64,000 nt of DNA. It comes from Dyella humicola. Its GTDB lineage: Bacteria; Pseudomonadota; Gammaproteobacteria; Xanthomonadales; Rhodanobacteraceae. Under the pieces are notes generated by a model, which worked only from the letters and a program-made list of their open reading frames with translations, made no database searches and was not told the DNA's origin. Where the stretch lies: NCBI RefSeq assembly GCF_026283945.1, contig NZ_JAPDPC010000001.1:3224001-3288000 (forward strand). Reading direction: 5' to 3'. The position numbers and the translations under genes were made by a program. Positions 1 through 8,975 of the stretch are shown piece after piece. Position 1 is the stretch's first letter. The number at the start of each line of letters is the position of its first letter.

Positions 1-486
1 CAGGCGCGAGAACGACCACGACTGCATCCGCCCGTCCCGGTACGGCATCACGCCGTGGAACGGGCGCGGGTCATCGTCGAACACCAGCGGCAGGAAGTGC
101 CTGTCGCCCTCCCACATGGGTAATTCCATCAGTCTGTTGAGCGGCACCCACTCCAGCGTACCTTCGGGGTTGCTGGTCAGCGGCGTGCCGCTGAAGCTGT
201 CGATGACGAAGATGAAGCCAAGCCAGTCTTCGCCTTGCTTGCCAAAGCCTGGCCAGTTGAGCGTGCCGCGCATGGTCATCGACTCACAGACGATGCCCGC
301 CTCCTCCAGGATCTCCCGGCGCATGCAGGCGGCAATGTCCTCAACCGCTTCCATCTTGCCGCCCAGACCGTTGTATTTGCCCAGATGCTGGTCGTCCTGA
401 CGCGCGTTGCGATGGATCATCAGCACTTGCCGTCGATCGGGCGACAGCACGTAGCCAAGCGTGGCGACGATGGGCATGTAAGGCAT
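1..486 (-). CDS. NUDIX hydrolase, 8-oxo-dGTP diphosphatase-like (3' end outside window)
   Basis: The gene reads leftwards and runs off the window edge, so the C-terminus is missing. The visible 162 residues start MPYMPIVATLGYV and hold a complete Nudix box: GKMEAVE, seven residues, then REILEEAGI, matching Gx5Ex7REUXEExGU. The family hydrolyses nucleoside diphosphates linked to another moiety, with Mg bound by the box glutamates. The GGK motif and the later WV(P)L(N) stretch resemble MutT/MTH1-type 8-oxo-dGTP diphosphatases, so a role in nucleotide-pool cleaning is likely but inferred. Start ATG 486 is followed by a second in-frame ATG at 477, and neither has a strong ribosome site. It is divergent from the glycosidase gene at 589. 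Confidence 0.85.
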   Translation of the reverse strand, partial: MPYMPIVATLGYVLSPDRRQVLMIHRNARQDDQHLGKYNGLGGKMEAVEDIAACMRREILEEAGIVCESMTMRGTLNWPGFGKQGEDWLGFIFVIDSFSGTPLTSNPEGTLEWVPLNRLMELPMWEGDRHFLPLVFDDDPRPFHGVMPYRDGRMQSWSFSRL

Positions 487-588
487 GGGGCTGCCAGGTG
501 TTGGGAAAGCGCCAGTTTAGAGCCTGTTCCCCTGATTCGCTTGCGTAGGCCTTGCACGAAGCGGGCCGGGCCGGCGACCATCAGGGAT

Positions 589-1407
589 ATGCTCACGTCC
601 TCGCAACGACGTCCATTCCATCGCCGCCTGGCCTGGCAGCTGCTCGCACCGCTGGTGCTACTCGGCAGCGTGACGGGCTGTGCGCGGCAGACACAGGCCG
701 TGGACGGCAGCGAGCGCGTGTTCGAAGGGCAGAATTTCCGTGTGGTAAGCATCGACATCAAACGCGAGTCGCTGAGCCTGCACTGGAAGGACCCCAACAG
801 CGGGGAGCCCTACGCCAGCATCAACACGTTGCGCCAATGGGGCATGTCGCATGGCCGGCGCATGCTGTTCGCTGCTAATGCAGGCATCTATGACCGCCAG
901 TTCGCGCCGCTGGGCCTTTTTGTCGAAAACGGCAAGACGGTGGTGCCGTTGAATCTCGCCCATGGCAATCCGGCGTCGGGCAATTTCTCCCTGTTGCCAA
1001 ACGGCGTGTTCGCGATCTATTCCGACGGCCACGCCGCCGTGCGTACCAGCGCCGATTTCAAGGCCGACAGCAAGCCCGTACGATGGGCCAGCCAGTCCGG
1101 CCCCATGCTGGTGATCGATGGCAAGCTCAACTATCAGTTCATCGACGACTCATCGAGCCTGAAATGGCGTAGCGGCGTCTGTGCCAAGACGCCGCACAAC
1201 GTCGTCTTCGCGGTAAGCGAGGCACCGGTCAATTTCCACACCTTCGCACGGCTGTTCAAGGACGAGCTAGGGTGCCGCGATGCCTTGTATCTGGACGGGA
1301 CGATTTCGCAGGTCTATGTGGATGGCGAAGGCTATGCCGGTGCACCCACGTTTATGGTGAAGCCCTACGCCGGCATTTTCGCGGTGTTTGCCCAACCTAC
1401 GCTTTGA
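589..1407 (+). CDS. Phosphodiester glycosidase family (NAGPA/DUF2233) lipoprotein
   Basis: 272 residues. The N-terminus has arginines, a hydrophobic stretch and a lipobox VTGC near residue 30, so this is probably a lipoprotein. The body has landmarks of the phosphodiester glycosidase (NAGPA, formerly DUF2233) family: FAANAGIYD, PLGLFVENG, a central SQSGPMLV and a late LYLDGTISQVY. The family name comes from the uncovering enzyme that cleaves GlcNAc phosphodiesters. The substrate of the bacterial lipoproteins is mostly unknown. The open frame continues upstream to 235, but ATG 589 is preceded by AGGG and is the first start that gives a signal peptide. It is followed 66 bp later by the penicillin acylase gene on the same strand, so the two may be co-expressed. 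Confidence 0.85.
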   Translation: MLTSSQRRPFHRRLAWQLLAPLVLLGSVTGCARQTQAVDGSERVFEGQNFRVVSIDIKRESLSLHWKDPNSGEPYASINTLRQWGMSHGRRMLFAANAGIYDRQFAPLGLFVENGKTVVPLNLAHGNPASGNFSLLPNGVFAIYSDGHAAVRTSADFKADSKPVRWASQSGPMLVIDGKLNYQFIDDSSSLKWRSGVCAKTPHNVVFAVSEAPVNFHTFARLFKDELGCRDALYLDGTISQVYVDGEGYAGAPTFMVKPYAGIFAVFAQPTL

Positions 1408-1473
1408 CGCCGGCGCGCCCATGCTGTCGGTCTTGATCTTCCACCCTCACCAACGGACTGACCGACGCGCGCC

Positions 1474-3894
1474 ATGACAAAACTACGACGCTTCCGCTGG
1501 CTACGTTATTTGTTCGGAACCTTGCTGATCCTGGTGATCGGCCTATTTGCCGCGGGCTGGTTCCTGCTTGCCGGCAGCCGCGCGCGGCTCGATGGCGAAG
1601 TGCATCTCAGCGGCCTCGAGGATGCCGTATCGATCAGCCGCGATGCGCTGGGCACGGCCACCCTGCAAGGACAGCATCGCGACGACCTCAGCTATGCACT
1701 GGGTTATGTGCATGCGCAGGAACGTTTCTTCGCGATGGACCTGATGCGTCGCCTGCCGGCCGGTGAGCTTTCCGAACTGGTGGGCGCCAAGGCGCTGGAC
1801 ACCGATATCAACCACCGCCGCCATCGCCTGCGCAGTGTGGCCGAAGCCGCCTATGCCCAGCTCGACGCCGCGCAGAAGCACACGCTTGATCTTTACGCCG
1901 CAGGTGTCAACGCCGGCCTCGCCGATCTCCACGTGAAGCCGTGGGAGTACTTGTTGCTCAACGCCAAGCCGCAGGCGTGGCGCCCGGAAGATTCCTTCCT
2001 GGTTATCGCCGCGATGTACCTGGACCTCAACGGCGATGGTCGCAATGAGCGCGAACTGCATATCGCCGAATTGCGCTCGGTGCTGCCCGCCCCGGTGGCG
2101 GACTTCCTGCTGTCGCCCGATCCGGATTGGGAAGCGCCACTGCAGGGCGACCTCTCGCGCCCGCCGGTGATCCCCGCCCCCGACGTACTCGACCTGCGCC
2201 AGACGCCGTCTGCAACCAAGGGCGACAGCAGTGCCCTTACCGCGGCCCTGCTACCGGCCCTCGATCAAGCGCGTCCAGGCAGCAACAGCTTCGCCGTCGC
2301 CGGCAGCCTTACCGAGAACGGTTCGGCCATCCTCGCCAACGACATGCACCTGAGTCTGCGCGTTCCCAACATCTGGTTCCGCACGCGTCTGCGTTACCCC
2401 GACCCCAGCGCCCCTGGCGGCCAGCGCGATGCCAGCGGCGTCACCCTGCCCGGCACGCCCGCGCTGGTGGTCGGTTCCAATGGCCAGGTCGCGTGGGGCT
2501 TCACCAATAGCTACGGCGACTGGCTGGACTGGGTGCGCGTGCAGCGCGACCCGAGCGACGCGACCCGCTACAAGGTACCTGACGGTTGGGCCAGCATCGA
2601 AGTGCACGACGAAGTCATCCGCATCAAGGACGCGCCGAGCCATACGCTGAAGGTGGAGGACACGCGTTGGGGCCCAATCATGGGCTTGGACACCGACGGC
2701 GCCCCGTTGGCCTTGGCCTGGATCGGCGACCGCCCCCGTGGCTACAACGTCAATGTGATGCAACTGGAGCACACGGGTAGCGCCCACGCCGCACTCGACC
2801 TCGCGCCCACCTTTGGCATGCCCCCACAGAACCTGCTGGTGGCTGACAGCGCCGGCCATATCGGCTGGACCGTCACCGGCAACAGCATGCCCCTGCGCAA
2901 GGGTTTCGATCCGCAGTTACCGGCCGACTGGTCGGCACCCGACACCGGCTGGGTGGGCTGGATCGAGCCGTCGCAGTATCCACGCATCGAAGATCCCGCC
3001 GACGGTCGTCTTTGGACGGCCAATAACCGTACGGTGGATGGTGCCGAGCTCGACTTGCTCGGCAATGGCGGCCACGACCTCGGCGCCCGTGCGCAACAGA
3101 TCCGCGACGACCTGCGCGCGCGCAACAGCTTTACGCCCGGCAACCTGCTCGACGTGCAACTGGACAACCGCGCGCTGCTGCTCACCCGCTGGCAACGCCT
3201 GCTGCAAGACACGCTGGCCAGCACGCATGATCCCGAACTGGAGCAGTTGCGGCAGCTCACCGCCACCTGGACCGGTCGCGCCGCACCGGAAAGCGTCGAC
3301 TACCGCCTGGTGCGTGCCTTCCGCGACAAGGTGAAGGAAAACGTGCTGGCGCCGTTCGTGGCCCAGGTGAAGCAGCGTCACGACGATTTCAGCTGGCCTG
3401 GCATGATCGACGCCGAGGCCGCCGTGTGGGCACTGCTGCGCGATCGCCCCGCCCACCTGCTCGATCCCAAGTACGACAACTGGAATGCGCTGCTGCAGGC
3501 GGCTGCGCATCAGGTGATCGATGAGCTCGGCAAGCAGCCGGGCGGCCTTGCCGCACGCAGCTGGGGCGAGATCAATCGCACCGCCATACGCCATCCGCTA
3601 TCGCGTGCATTGCCTGCCTTCGTAGGACGCATGCTCGACATGCCCGATGAACCGCTGCCCGGCGACAACAACATGCCACGCGTCGCCACACCCGGCTTCG
3701 GCGCCTCGGAACGCCTGGATGCCATGCCCGGCCACGAAGCCCAGAGCATCCTGCACCTACCCGGTGGCCAGAGCGACAACCCGCTGTCGCCGTATCACGG
3801 CGCCGGTCACGAAGACTGGCTCAACGGCCGCCCCACTCCGCTGCTGCCGGGACCTGAGCAACACACGCTGACGCTGATGCCGGTCGCACGGTAG
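1474..3894 (+). CDS. Penicillin acylase family protein (Ntn hydrolase)
   Basis: 806 residues, a usual length for S45-family precursors. An N-terminal membrane segment or uncleaved signal (residues about 12-33) places the enzyme in the periplasm or anchored to the inner membrane. The alpha-domain motif GYVHAQERFFAMDLMRR (about 77-93) is typical. The autoprocessing site and catalytic N-terminal serine of the beta chain are in GSNSF, with Ser270. Conserved later motifs include AILANDMHL and RTVDGAELDLLGNGGHD. Known members cleave amide side chains of beta-lactams, N-acyl homoserine lactones or aculeacin. The natural substrate here cannot be told from sequence. The gene ends near a perfect 10-bp hairpin (3974-3996) and converges on dapE. 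Confidence 0.93.
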   Translation: MTKLRRFRWLRYLFGTLLILVIGLFAAGWFLLAGSRARLDGEVHLSGLEDAVSISRDALGTATLQGQHRDDLSYALGYVHAQERFFAMDLMRRLPAGELSELVGAKALDTDINHRRHRLRSVAEAAYAQLDAAQKHTLDLYAAGVNAGLADLHVKPWEYLLLNAKPQAWRPEDSFLVIAAMYLDLNGDGRNERELHIAELRSVLPAPVADFLLSPDPDWEAPLQGDLSRPPVIPAPDVLDLRQTPSATKGDSSALTAALLPALDQARPGSNSFAVAGSLTENGSAILANDMHLSLRVPNIWFRTRLRYPDPSAPGGQRDASGVTLPGTPALVVGSNGQVAWGFTNSYGDWLDWVRVQRDPSDATRYKVPDGWASIEVHDEVIRIKDAPSHTLKVEDTRWGPIMGLDTDGAPLALAWIGDRPRGYNVNVMQLEHTGSAHAALDLAPTFGMPPQNLLVADSAGHIGWTVTGNSMPLRKGFDPQLPADWSAPDTGWVGWIEPSQYPRIEDPADGRLWTANNRTVDGAELDLLGNGGHDLGARAQQIRDDLRARNSFTPGNLLDVQLDNRALLLTRWQRLLQDTLASTHDPELEQLRQLTATWTGRAAPESVDYRLVRAFRDKVKENVLAPFVAQVKQRHDDFSWPGMIDAEAAVWALLRDRPAHLLDPKYDNWNALLQAAAHQVIDELGKQPGGLAARSWGEINRTAIRHPLSRALPAFVGRMLDMPDEPLPGDNNMPRVATPGFGASERLDAMPGHEAQSILHLPGGQSDNPLSPYHGAGHEDWLNGRPTPLLPGPEQHTLTLMPVAR

Positions 3895-3973
3895 CGCCGA
3901 CAGAAGGACATCCTAGTGGGATGCAGCGGGTGCTTAGATTGCCCGTTTGAACGCCGAGCCTCTCGCTTCTACT

Positions 3974-3996
3974 CCTTCTCCCCGTCGGGGAGAAGG
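3974..3996. terminator. Perfect 10-bp hairpin after penicillin acylase gene
   Basis: CCTTCTCCCC (3974-3983), loop GTC, GGGGAGAAGG (3987-3996). It lies 80 bp past the stop of the upstream gene. There is no T-run after it, so termination is uncertain. It resembles the CTCTCCCC-type dispersed repeats of Xanthomonadales. Confidence 0.5.
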
Positions 3997-4606
3997 TTGG
4001 GATGAGGGGCTGGTGCTCGCGATCGCGCGACAGCCGAGCGTCTCCGCCAGCTTGCCGCTTACGCAGCGGGCGTTCCGAACCGCTGCCGCGGTCCGGGTCA
4101 CTTTTCTTTTGCTGACCCAAAATAAAAGTAACCCAAAGAAAATGGCCTGAAGAGCTCATAGCATTGCGCGGGATACGAGCCTGAAGGGCGTGGCCAGCCG
4201 AATTAGTGGCGGCCCAAGGCGAGACACAGCGGCTACCCCGCAACGCGCCGAGACGCAGAGGGCTTAAAGCGCGGGTCGTGCGGTGGCCATCGGCGCACTC
4301 AAATGCAGCAAGCGACGCGACCTTCGGCCGACCTGCCTTAAGTCCTCACCGCCTTGGCGCGCTGCGGGGTAGCCGCTGTGTCTCGCCGTGGGCGACCAGC
4401 TATCTGCTCGCGGGAACCTTCCAACGCTTCTATCTCACGAAATGCTGCCAGCTCTTGAGGCCGTTTTCTTTGGGTTACTTTTCTTTTGGGCCAGCAAAAG
4501 AAAAGTGACTCGAGCGCCGGCAGGCGATCGAAACGCCCGCTGCGTAAGCGGCAAGCTGGCGGCGGCGCCTAGTTGTCGCGTGACCACAAGCCCCCCTCAT
4601 CCCAAC
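3996..4606. repeat. Long imperfect inverted repeat filling a convergent intergenic region
   Basis: Three nested pairs of arms are visible. The outer pair is 3996-4009 with 4593-4606. The main pair is 4044-4165 with 4441-4562: about 122 bp each, roughly 16 mismatches and no gap. The inner pair is 4212-4249 with 4356-4393: 38 bp, 2 mismatches. The centre at 4250-4355 is weakly paired. The main arms contain the A-rich/T-rich words CTTTTCTTTTGCTG and AAAGTAACCCAAAGAAAA. The outer arm includes the last codons and stop of dapE. Open frames inside the arms encode lysine-rich nonsense peptides and are not genes. This looks like a dispersed non-coding palindromic element (possibly MITE- or BIME-like). 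It may act as a bidirectional terminator. Confidence 0.85.
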
Positions 4607-5730
4607 AATCGCTCGCACACCGCCTGATAGAGCAACGGCAGCTTTTCCAGGTCGGCCACAGCGACACATTCATCCACCTTGTGAATGGTGGCATTGACCG
4701 GCCCAAGCTCGACCACCTCTGCACCCAGCGGCGCGATAAAGCGTCCATCGGAAGTACCACCCCCAGTGCTCTCTTCAGGCTCGACGCCACACAACTCACG
4801 GCAAACGGCGACAACGGCTTCGCGCACGGCGCCGCCCGGCGGCGTGAGGAACGGTTCGCCCGAGAGCGACCAATCGATCTGCCAGTCCAGTCCATGCTTG
4901 TCGAGCATGGCCTCGGTACGAGTGCGCAGGTCCGCGGCGCTGCTGGCCGTGCTGTAGCGAAAATTGATCAGCGCGGTAAGCGTGCCGGGAATGACATTGT
5001 TCGCGCCGGTGCCGGCATTGAGGTTGGATACCTGGAACGAGGTGGGCGGAAAATCCTGGTTGCCTTCATCCCAACGCCCAGCAGCCAGTTCGGCCAGCGC
5101 GGGCGCGAACGCATGAATCGGGTTGTTCGCTTTTTCGGGATAAGCCACATGCCCCTGCACGCCACGTACCGTAAGCGTGCCCGACAGCGAACCGCGACGT
5201 CCCACACGAATCAGATCACCGAGCCTCGCCTTCGATGAAGGCTCACCCACCACGCACCAGTCGATGCGCTCGCCCGTCGTACGAAAATGCTCGGCCACTC
5301 GACGCACGCCATCGAGATTGGTCGGACCTTCTTCGTCACTGGTGAGCAACAGGCCGACGCGGCCATGGTGCTGCGGATAGGCTTGGACGAACGCTTCCAG
5401 CGCCACTGTCATCGCGGCGACCGAGCCCTTCATATCTGCCGCGCCACGGCCATATAGATGGCCATCGCGCACGACGGGATCAAACGGATGGCTTGCCCAC
5501 TGTTCGACGGGTCCAGTGGGCACCACATCGGTATGACCGAGAAAAGCCAGCAGCGGTCCACCTGAACCATGCGTAGCCCATAGGTTGTCGACGTCACCGA
5601 AGCGCAGATGTTCAACCCGAAATCCTGCCGCCGCCAACCTATCACCCAGCAGCAACTGGCAACCGGCATCATCCGGCGTTACCGAGCGTCGACGAATCAG
5701 CTCACAAGTGAGATCGAATACGGCAGACAT
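4597..5730 (-). CDS. dapE: Succinyl-diaminopimelate desuccinylase
   Basis: 377 residues, normal for DapE. It hydrolyses N-succinyl-LL-2,6-diaminopimelate to LL-DAP and succinate in the cytoplasm, in the succinylase branch of lysine and peptidoglycan precursor synthesis. M20 di-zinc metallopeptidase signatures are intact: GHTDVVP (His66, Asp68), GRGAADMKG (Asp99, the bridging ligand) and SDEEGP (Glu133 general base, Glu134 ligand). It lies downstream of dapD in a same-strand block, but three other genes sit in between. Its 3' end runs into the long palindrome, which supplies the last codons. The start ATG has no in-frame competitor nearby. Confidence 0.97.
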   Translation of the reverse strand: MSAVFDLTCELIRRRSVTPDDAGCQLLLGDRLAAAGFRVEHLRFGDVDNLWATHGSGGPLLAFLGHTDVVPTGPVEQWASHPFDPVVRDGHLYGRGAADMKGSVAAMTVALEAFVQAYPQHHGRVGLLLTSDEEGPTNLDGVRRVAEHFRTTGERIDWCVVGEPSSKARLGDLIRVGRRGSLSGTLTVRGVQGHVAYPEKANNPIHAFAPALAELAAGRWDEGNQDFPPTSFQVSNLNAGTGANNVIPGTLTALINFRYSTASSAADLRTRTEAMLDKHGLDWQIDWSLSGEPFLTPPGGAVREAVVAVCRELCGVEPEESTGGGTSDGRFIAPLGAEVVELGPVNATIHKVDECVAVADLEKLPLLYQAVCERLLG

Positions 5731-5803
5731 GGTTTTTCCTCAAACAGATAAACGACGCACGGGCCTCGCATGGTGCTGCACGCGATCATAGGCGGTGCAG
5801 TCG

Positions 5804-6871
5804 TCATCCGGTAAGCGCTACGCCCAGGAAGTGGCCTACGGCGTAGGTGACGCTCGCCGCGGCAACCGTGATACCCAGTTGCCGCGCAATGGAGAACAAC
5901 ATGCTGCGGCCGGTAAACAAGGCTGTGCCCATGCCGATCAAGGCCAGACCGGCGATGGTGGAGGCGATGCAGGTCAAAAAGGCTGCGTGGCCGCTCAGGA
6001 ACAAATACGGCGCCACCGGGAACAGCGCGCCGAGTGCAAACAGGCAGAACGAGGAAATGGCTGCTCCGTAGGCTGAACCACCCAGCTCCTCGGGATCGAT
6101 GCCAAGGTCTTCGCGCACCAGAGTATCCAGCGCAGTCCGCGGACGCTCGGTGAGATGCTCGGCCAAGGCTTCGGCGGTCTTTGGCTCCAGGCCTTTCTCG
6201 CGATAGATGCCCGCGATACTGCGCGTACCGTCTTCCGGCGCCACCGCCAGGCGCTCGGCACGCGCGGAGATCTGCGCCTGGTAAAACTCACGAGAGCTGT
6301 TTACCGACAGCCACTCGCCCAGCGCCATCGAACAGGCGCCTGCCACCAGCCCGGCAAAGCCGGCAAGCAGGATCGCATGGTCACCGGAGGCAGCACCGGC
6401 CATGCCCATCACCAGGCTGCCGTTGGAAACCAGTCCGTCGTTTGCGCCGAGCACCGCCGCGCGCAGGGTATTACCGCTTTGCGTGCGATGACGCCCACTG
6501 CGCGTCGTTGGCGCCTGCGGTTCCAGGAAGTGATCGCGAAAACCACTGCGATCCACCGGCGTAGGCAGATGATCGGCATGTTCGAGCCGAACCACCGTGG
6601 GCATCACGAACTCGGTGCCGAAACGGCGCGCAAACCAGGTCAGCACATGGACACGTGCGCCGATACGCGGTGCCGGCACCTCAGCGCCGATCTGCTTCAG
6701 CCGATCTTCCCAGAACAGCGCATTGGCGCGTTCGCCATCGGCAATACGGCCATAAGCACGCCGCAGGCGTTCGTCGCTGGCCAGTTCGGCCAGGCGATCA
6801 TAAAGCGCGGCATTGTCGCGCTCGATGCGAAGATTGCTGCGGTAGTGGCGTGGCGAACGCGGCCTGCTCAT
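5804..6871 (-). CDS. Ferritin-like domain/VIT1 (CCC1) family membrane protein
   Basis: 355 residues. Residues about 10-65 form a rubrerythrin-type helical pair (Glu17, Glu29, Glu47). The usual ExxH is ExxN here (Glu47-Arg-Ala-Asn50), so a complete di-iron site is doubtful. From about residue 145 a VIT1/CCC1 transporter domain follows: the hallmark LGANDGLVSNGSLVMG, GEWLSVNSSREFY, then three C-terminal hydrophobic segments. Relatives such as MbfA export iron, and plant VIT1 loads iron or manganese into vacuoles. Iron or manganese efflux is therefore the best guess. An upstream ATG at 6931 would overlap the previous gene by 59 bp. ATG 6871 starts 1 bp after the previous stop codon and is preferred. 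It is part of the dapD-dapE same-strand run. Confidence 0.85.
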   Translation of the reverse strand: MSRPRSPRHYRSNLRIERDNAALYDRLAELASDERLRRAYGRIADGERANALFWEDRLKQIGAEVPAPRIGARVHVLTWFARRFGTEFVMPTVVRLEHADHLPTPVDRSGFRDHFLEPQAPTTRSGRHRTQSGNTLRAAVLGANDGLVSNGSLVMGMAGAASGDHAILLAGFAGLVAGACSMALGEWLSVNSSREFYQAQISARAERLAVAPEDGTRSIAGIYREKGLEPKTAEALAEHLTERPRTALDTLVREDLGIDPEELGGSAYGAAISSFCLFALGALFPVAPYLFLSGHAAFLTCIASTIAGLALIGMGTALFTGRSMLFSIARQLGITVAAASVTYAVGHFLGVALTG

Positions 6872-6872
6872 A

Positions 6873-7232
6873 TCACTTGCCGAACAGCTTCTTGAAGCCG
6901 TTATCGGTAAAGCCCACGCTGACCGAACCATCGCCTTGCTGCACCACCGGGCGGCGGATCAAGGCGGGATACTCCTTGAGCAGCAGCGTCCATTCGGGAT
7001 CACTGCCAGGGTTCTTGCGCTGCGGCAGCAGGTTGCGCCAGGTGGTGGACGACTTGTTGACCAACTTCTCCCAGCCACCCAACTGCTGTGCCCACGCTTT
7101 CAACGTCCCGGCGGGCACCGGTTGGGCACGATAATCGACGAAGACGTGTTCCATCTCGAACCGATTGAGCCAGTTGCGCGCCTTCTTGCAGGTATCGCAA
7201 TTGGGCAGGCCATAAAGCGTGAGAACTGTCAT
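6873..7232 (-). CDS. Spx/MgsR-ArsC family (YffB-like) reductase
   Basis: 119 residues with a thioredoxin-fold ArsC-like domain. It starts [17 protein letters not shown], with Cys12 and Cys15 forming a CxxC. The later conserved IRRPVV carries the cis-Pro strand and the family arginine. True arsenate reductases use a single active cysteine with three arginines. The CDTC pattern is that of YffB-type proteins, which lie beside dap genes in many gammaproteobacteria, and whose substrate is unknown. The start overlaps the stop of the ceramidase-like gene by 4 bp, so translation is probably coupled. Confidence 0.9.
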   Translation of the reverse strand: MTVLTLYGLPNCDTCKKARNWLNRFEMEHVFVDYRAQPVPAGTLKAWAQQLGGWEKLVNKSSTTWRNLLPQRKNPGSDPEWTLLLKEYPALIRRPVVQQGDGSVSVGFTDNGFKKLFGK

Positions 7233-8017
7233 GGGTTGAAATCCGTTTTCAGGCGCTGCTGCTTGAGCATGCGCCAGATGAAATAGAACGCCGCCGCCGC
7301 ACCCAGGTGCTTGATGGTATGTCCGCTGACAATGCCCCCGCTCAGCTGGAATATCTGCACATCGAGTCTTTCACAGACAAAGGCGAAGGCATAGCAGACC
7401 AGTGCGGGAATCATCAGCCGGCGCCCGGTCCATGGCGTCGGCAAGCACGCCAGTGCGAGCAGGATCAACAGGATCGCACCAGCCTGCGCCGTCAGGTATG
7501 GCAGGAAATTTCCGCTGACTTTCCAATACACCACGCTGCCCATGCCGAGCAGCGTCAGCACCAGCAAGGGCAGCAGCGAGCGCCAATGCAGGCGCTCGGC
7601 AAACGTCGCCGCGAGCAAGGGCATGAAGACCACCGTCATGGGCAGCCGATCCCACACCAGCCGTGCATCGGAGGGTGCCCAGTGGTAGTAGCTGGAACCG
7701 AAGGCCGTAAGCAGAAGACCCAGAAACATCAGGTCATAGCCATACCGCGACGCCGAACCCATGGCACGCACCGCCGGCGTGCGCATGATCGCCAACCCAG
7801 CCAGCCCGGCCAACAGGAATGCGATATTGGAGGCAACATTGCCGAAGTTGGGAATGCCGAGCCAGGCGCGCTTGTCCGCGAAATCGTGATAGTCCTGCGG
7901 CTGCGCCACCGGCGGCAGCAGCAACGCAAGCACCAGCAACACCGCGCCCAGCAACGCCAGTGCGTAAGCACGACGTCGTACCACGTTGGGCAGCGGTGGC
8001 ACTGGCGACTCCATCAT
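7229..8017 (-). CDS. Ceramidase-like membrane hydrolase (CREST superfamily)
   Basis: 262 residues and about seven hydrophobic segments. It carries the CREST/alkaline ceramidase signature: SSYYH (Ser108 and His112), WDRLPMT (Asp123) and SGHTIKH (His233, His237), the expected Ser, Asp and three-His zinc site. Eukaryotic relatives hydrolyse ceramide. Bacterial members are largely uncharacterised and may act on sphingolipids or other membrane amides. Its start overlaps the stop of dapD (ATGA), and its end overlaps the Spx-like gene by 4 bp, so it is tightly embedded in the dap operon. Sphingolipid hydrolysis by this organism is not shown by anything else in the window. Confidence 0.85.
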   Translation of the reverse strand: MMESPVPPLPNVVRRRAYALALLGAVLLVLALLLPPVAQPQDYHDFADKRAWLGIPNFGNVASNIAFLLAGLAGLAIMRTPAVRAMGSASRYGYDLMFLGLLLTAFGSSYYHWAPSDARLVWDRLPMTVVFMPLLAATFAERLHWRSLLPLLVLTLLGMGSVVYWKVSGNFLPYLTAQAGAILLILLALACLPTPWTGRRLMIPALVCYAFAFVCERLDVQIFQLSGGIVSGHTIKHLGAAAAFYFIWRMLKQQRLKTDFNP

Positions 8018-8841
8018 TCGCCCAAGCGCAGCAATTCGTTGATACCGGTCTTGCTGCGCGTCTTCTCATCCACCTGCTTGACGATGATGGCGGCGTACAG
8101 GCTGTGCGTACCGTCCTTCGACGGCAGGCTGCCGGCCACGACCACGCTGCCCGCGGGCACGCGGCCATAGCTGACCTCGCCGGTGGCGCGGTTGTAGATG
8201 CGCGTGGACTGGCCGAGAAACACGCCCATGCCGATGACGCTGCCCTTCTCCACGATCACGCCCTCGACCACCTCGGAGCGCGCGCCGATGAAGCAGTTGT
8301 CCTCGATGATGGTGGGGTTGGCCTGCAACGGCTCCAGCACGCCGCCGATACCGACGCCACCGGAAAGATGCACGCCTGCACCAATCTGCGCGCACGAGCC
8401 CACCGTCGCCCACGTGTCCACCATGGTGCCGGCGCCCACATACGCGCCAATGTTCACGTAGCTGGGCATCAGCACCGCATCCTTGGCCACATGCGCACCG
8501 CGGCGCACCAGCGCGCCGGGTACCACGCGCGCGCCCAATCCCTGCAGTTCAGCATCGTTACCATGGGCGAAGCGCAGGGGCACCTTATCGAACGCCAGCG
8601 CCGGGCCGCCATCGACCACACGATTGCCATTGAGGCGGAAATACAGCAGCACCGCCTTCTTGATCCACTGATTCACCTTCCAGCCGCCATGGCCATCGGG
8701 TTCGGCGACACGCCGCTCGCCGGACTCCAGCAGGTCGATCACCTGCTCCACGGCAGGACGCAGATGCGTATCGATCTCAGCCTGGGTCAGCTCGTTGCGG
8801 CGCTCAAAGGCGTCGTTGATAAGGGTTTCGATGCTTTGCAT
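8014..8841 (-). CDS. dapD: 2,3,4,5-tetrahydropyridine-2,6-dicarboxylate N-succinyltransferase
   Basis: 275 residues from ATG 8841, almost exactly the E. coli length. The open frame extends to 8943, but the extra residues are not DapD-like. It succinylates tetrahydrodipicolinate with succinyl-CoA, the step that commits the pathway to the succinylase route ended by DapE in the same block. The N-terminal helical domain is followed by a left-handed beta-helix of hexapeptide repeats ([49 protein letters not shown]). The conserved RAxSEVVEG-type turn ([10 protein letters not shown]) is present. It starts about 135 bp after glnD. Confidence 0.97.
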   Translation of the reverse strand: MQSIETLINDAFERRNELTQAEIDTHLRPAVEQVIDLLESGERRVAEPDGHGGWKVNQWIKKAVLLYFRLNGNRVVDGGPALAFDKVPLRFAHGNDAELQGLGARVVPGALVRRGAHVAKDAVLMPSYVNIGAYVGAGTMVDTWATVGSCAQIGAGVHLSGGVGIGGVLEPLQANPTIIEDNCFIGARSEVVEGVIVEKGSVIGMGVFLGQSTRIYNRATGEVSYGRVPAGSVVVAGSLPSKDGTHSLYAAIIVKQVDEKTRSKTGINELLRLGE

Positions 8842-8975
8842 GGGCGTTCGCTGGCAAGGGAATACCCGTGCATGGTAACCGCCCGGCGGCATTCGAGAAA
8901 CGAGTAAAGGCCTTGGATTCCTCGAGCCTGGAACGCTGGTCACGCCCTGCCCGCGCGGCTGGCGCGCCGCGCCGG

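Noticed and set aside
235-588. 118-residue N-terminal extension of the phosphodiester glycosidase
   Set aside because: It overlaps the NUDIX gene on the other strand and precedes a perfect lipoprotein signal at ATG 589.
4206-4627. Overlapping open frames inside the palindrome giving lysine/arginine-rich peptides
   Set aside because: They fall in the arms of the inverted repeat, have no ribosome sites, and both arms yield similar nonsense peptides on opposite strands.
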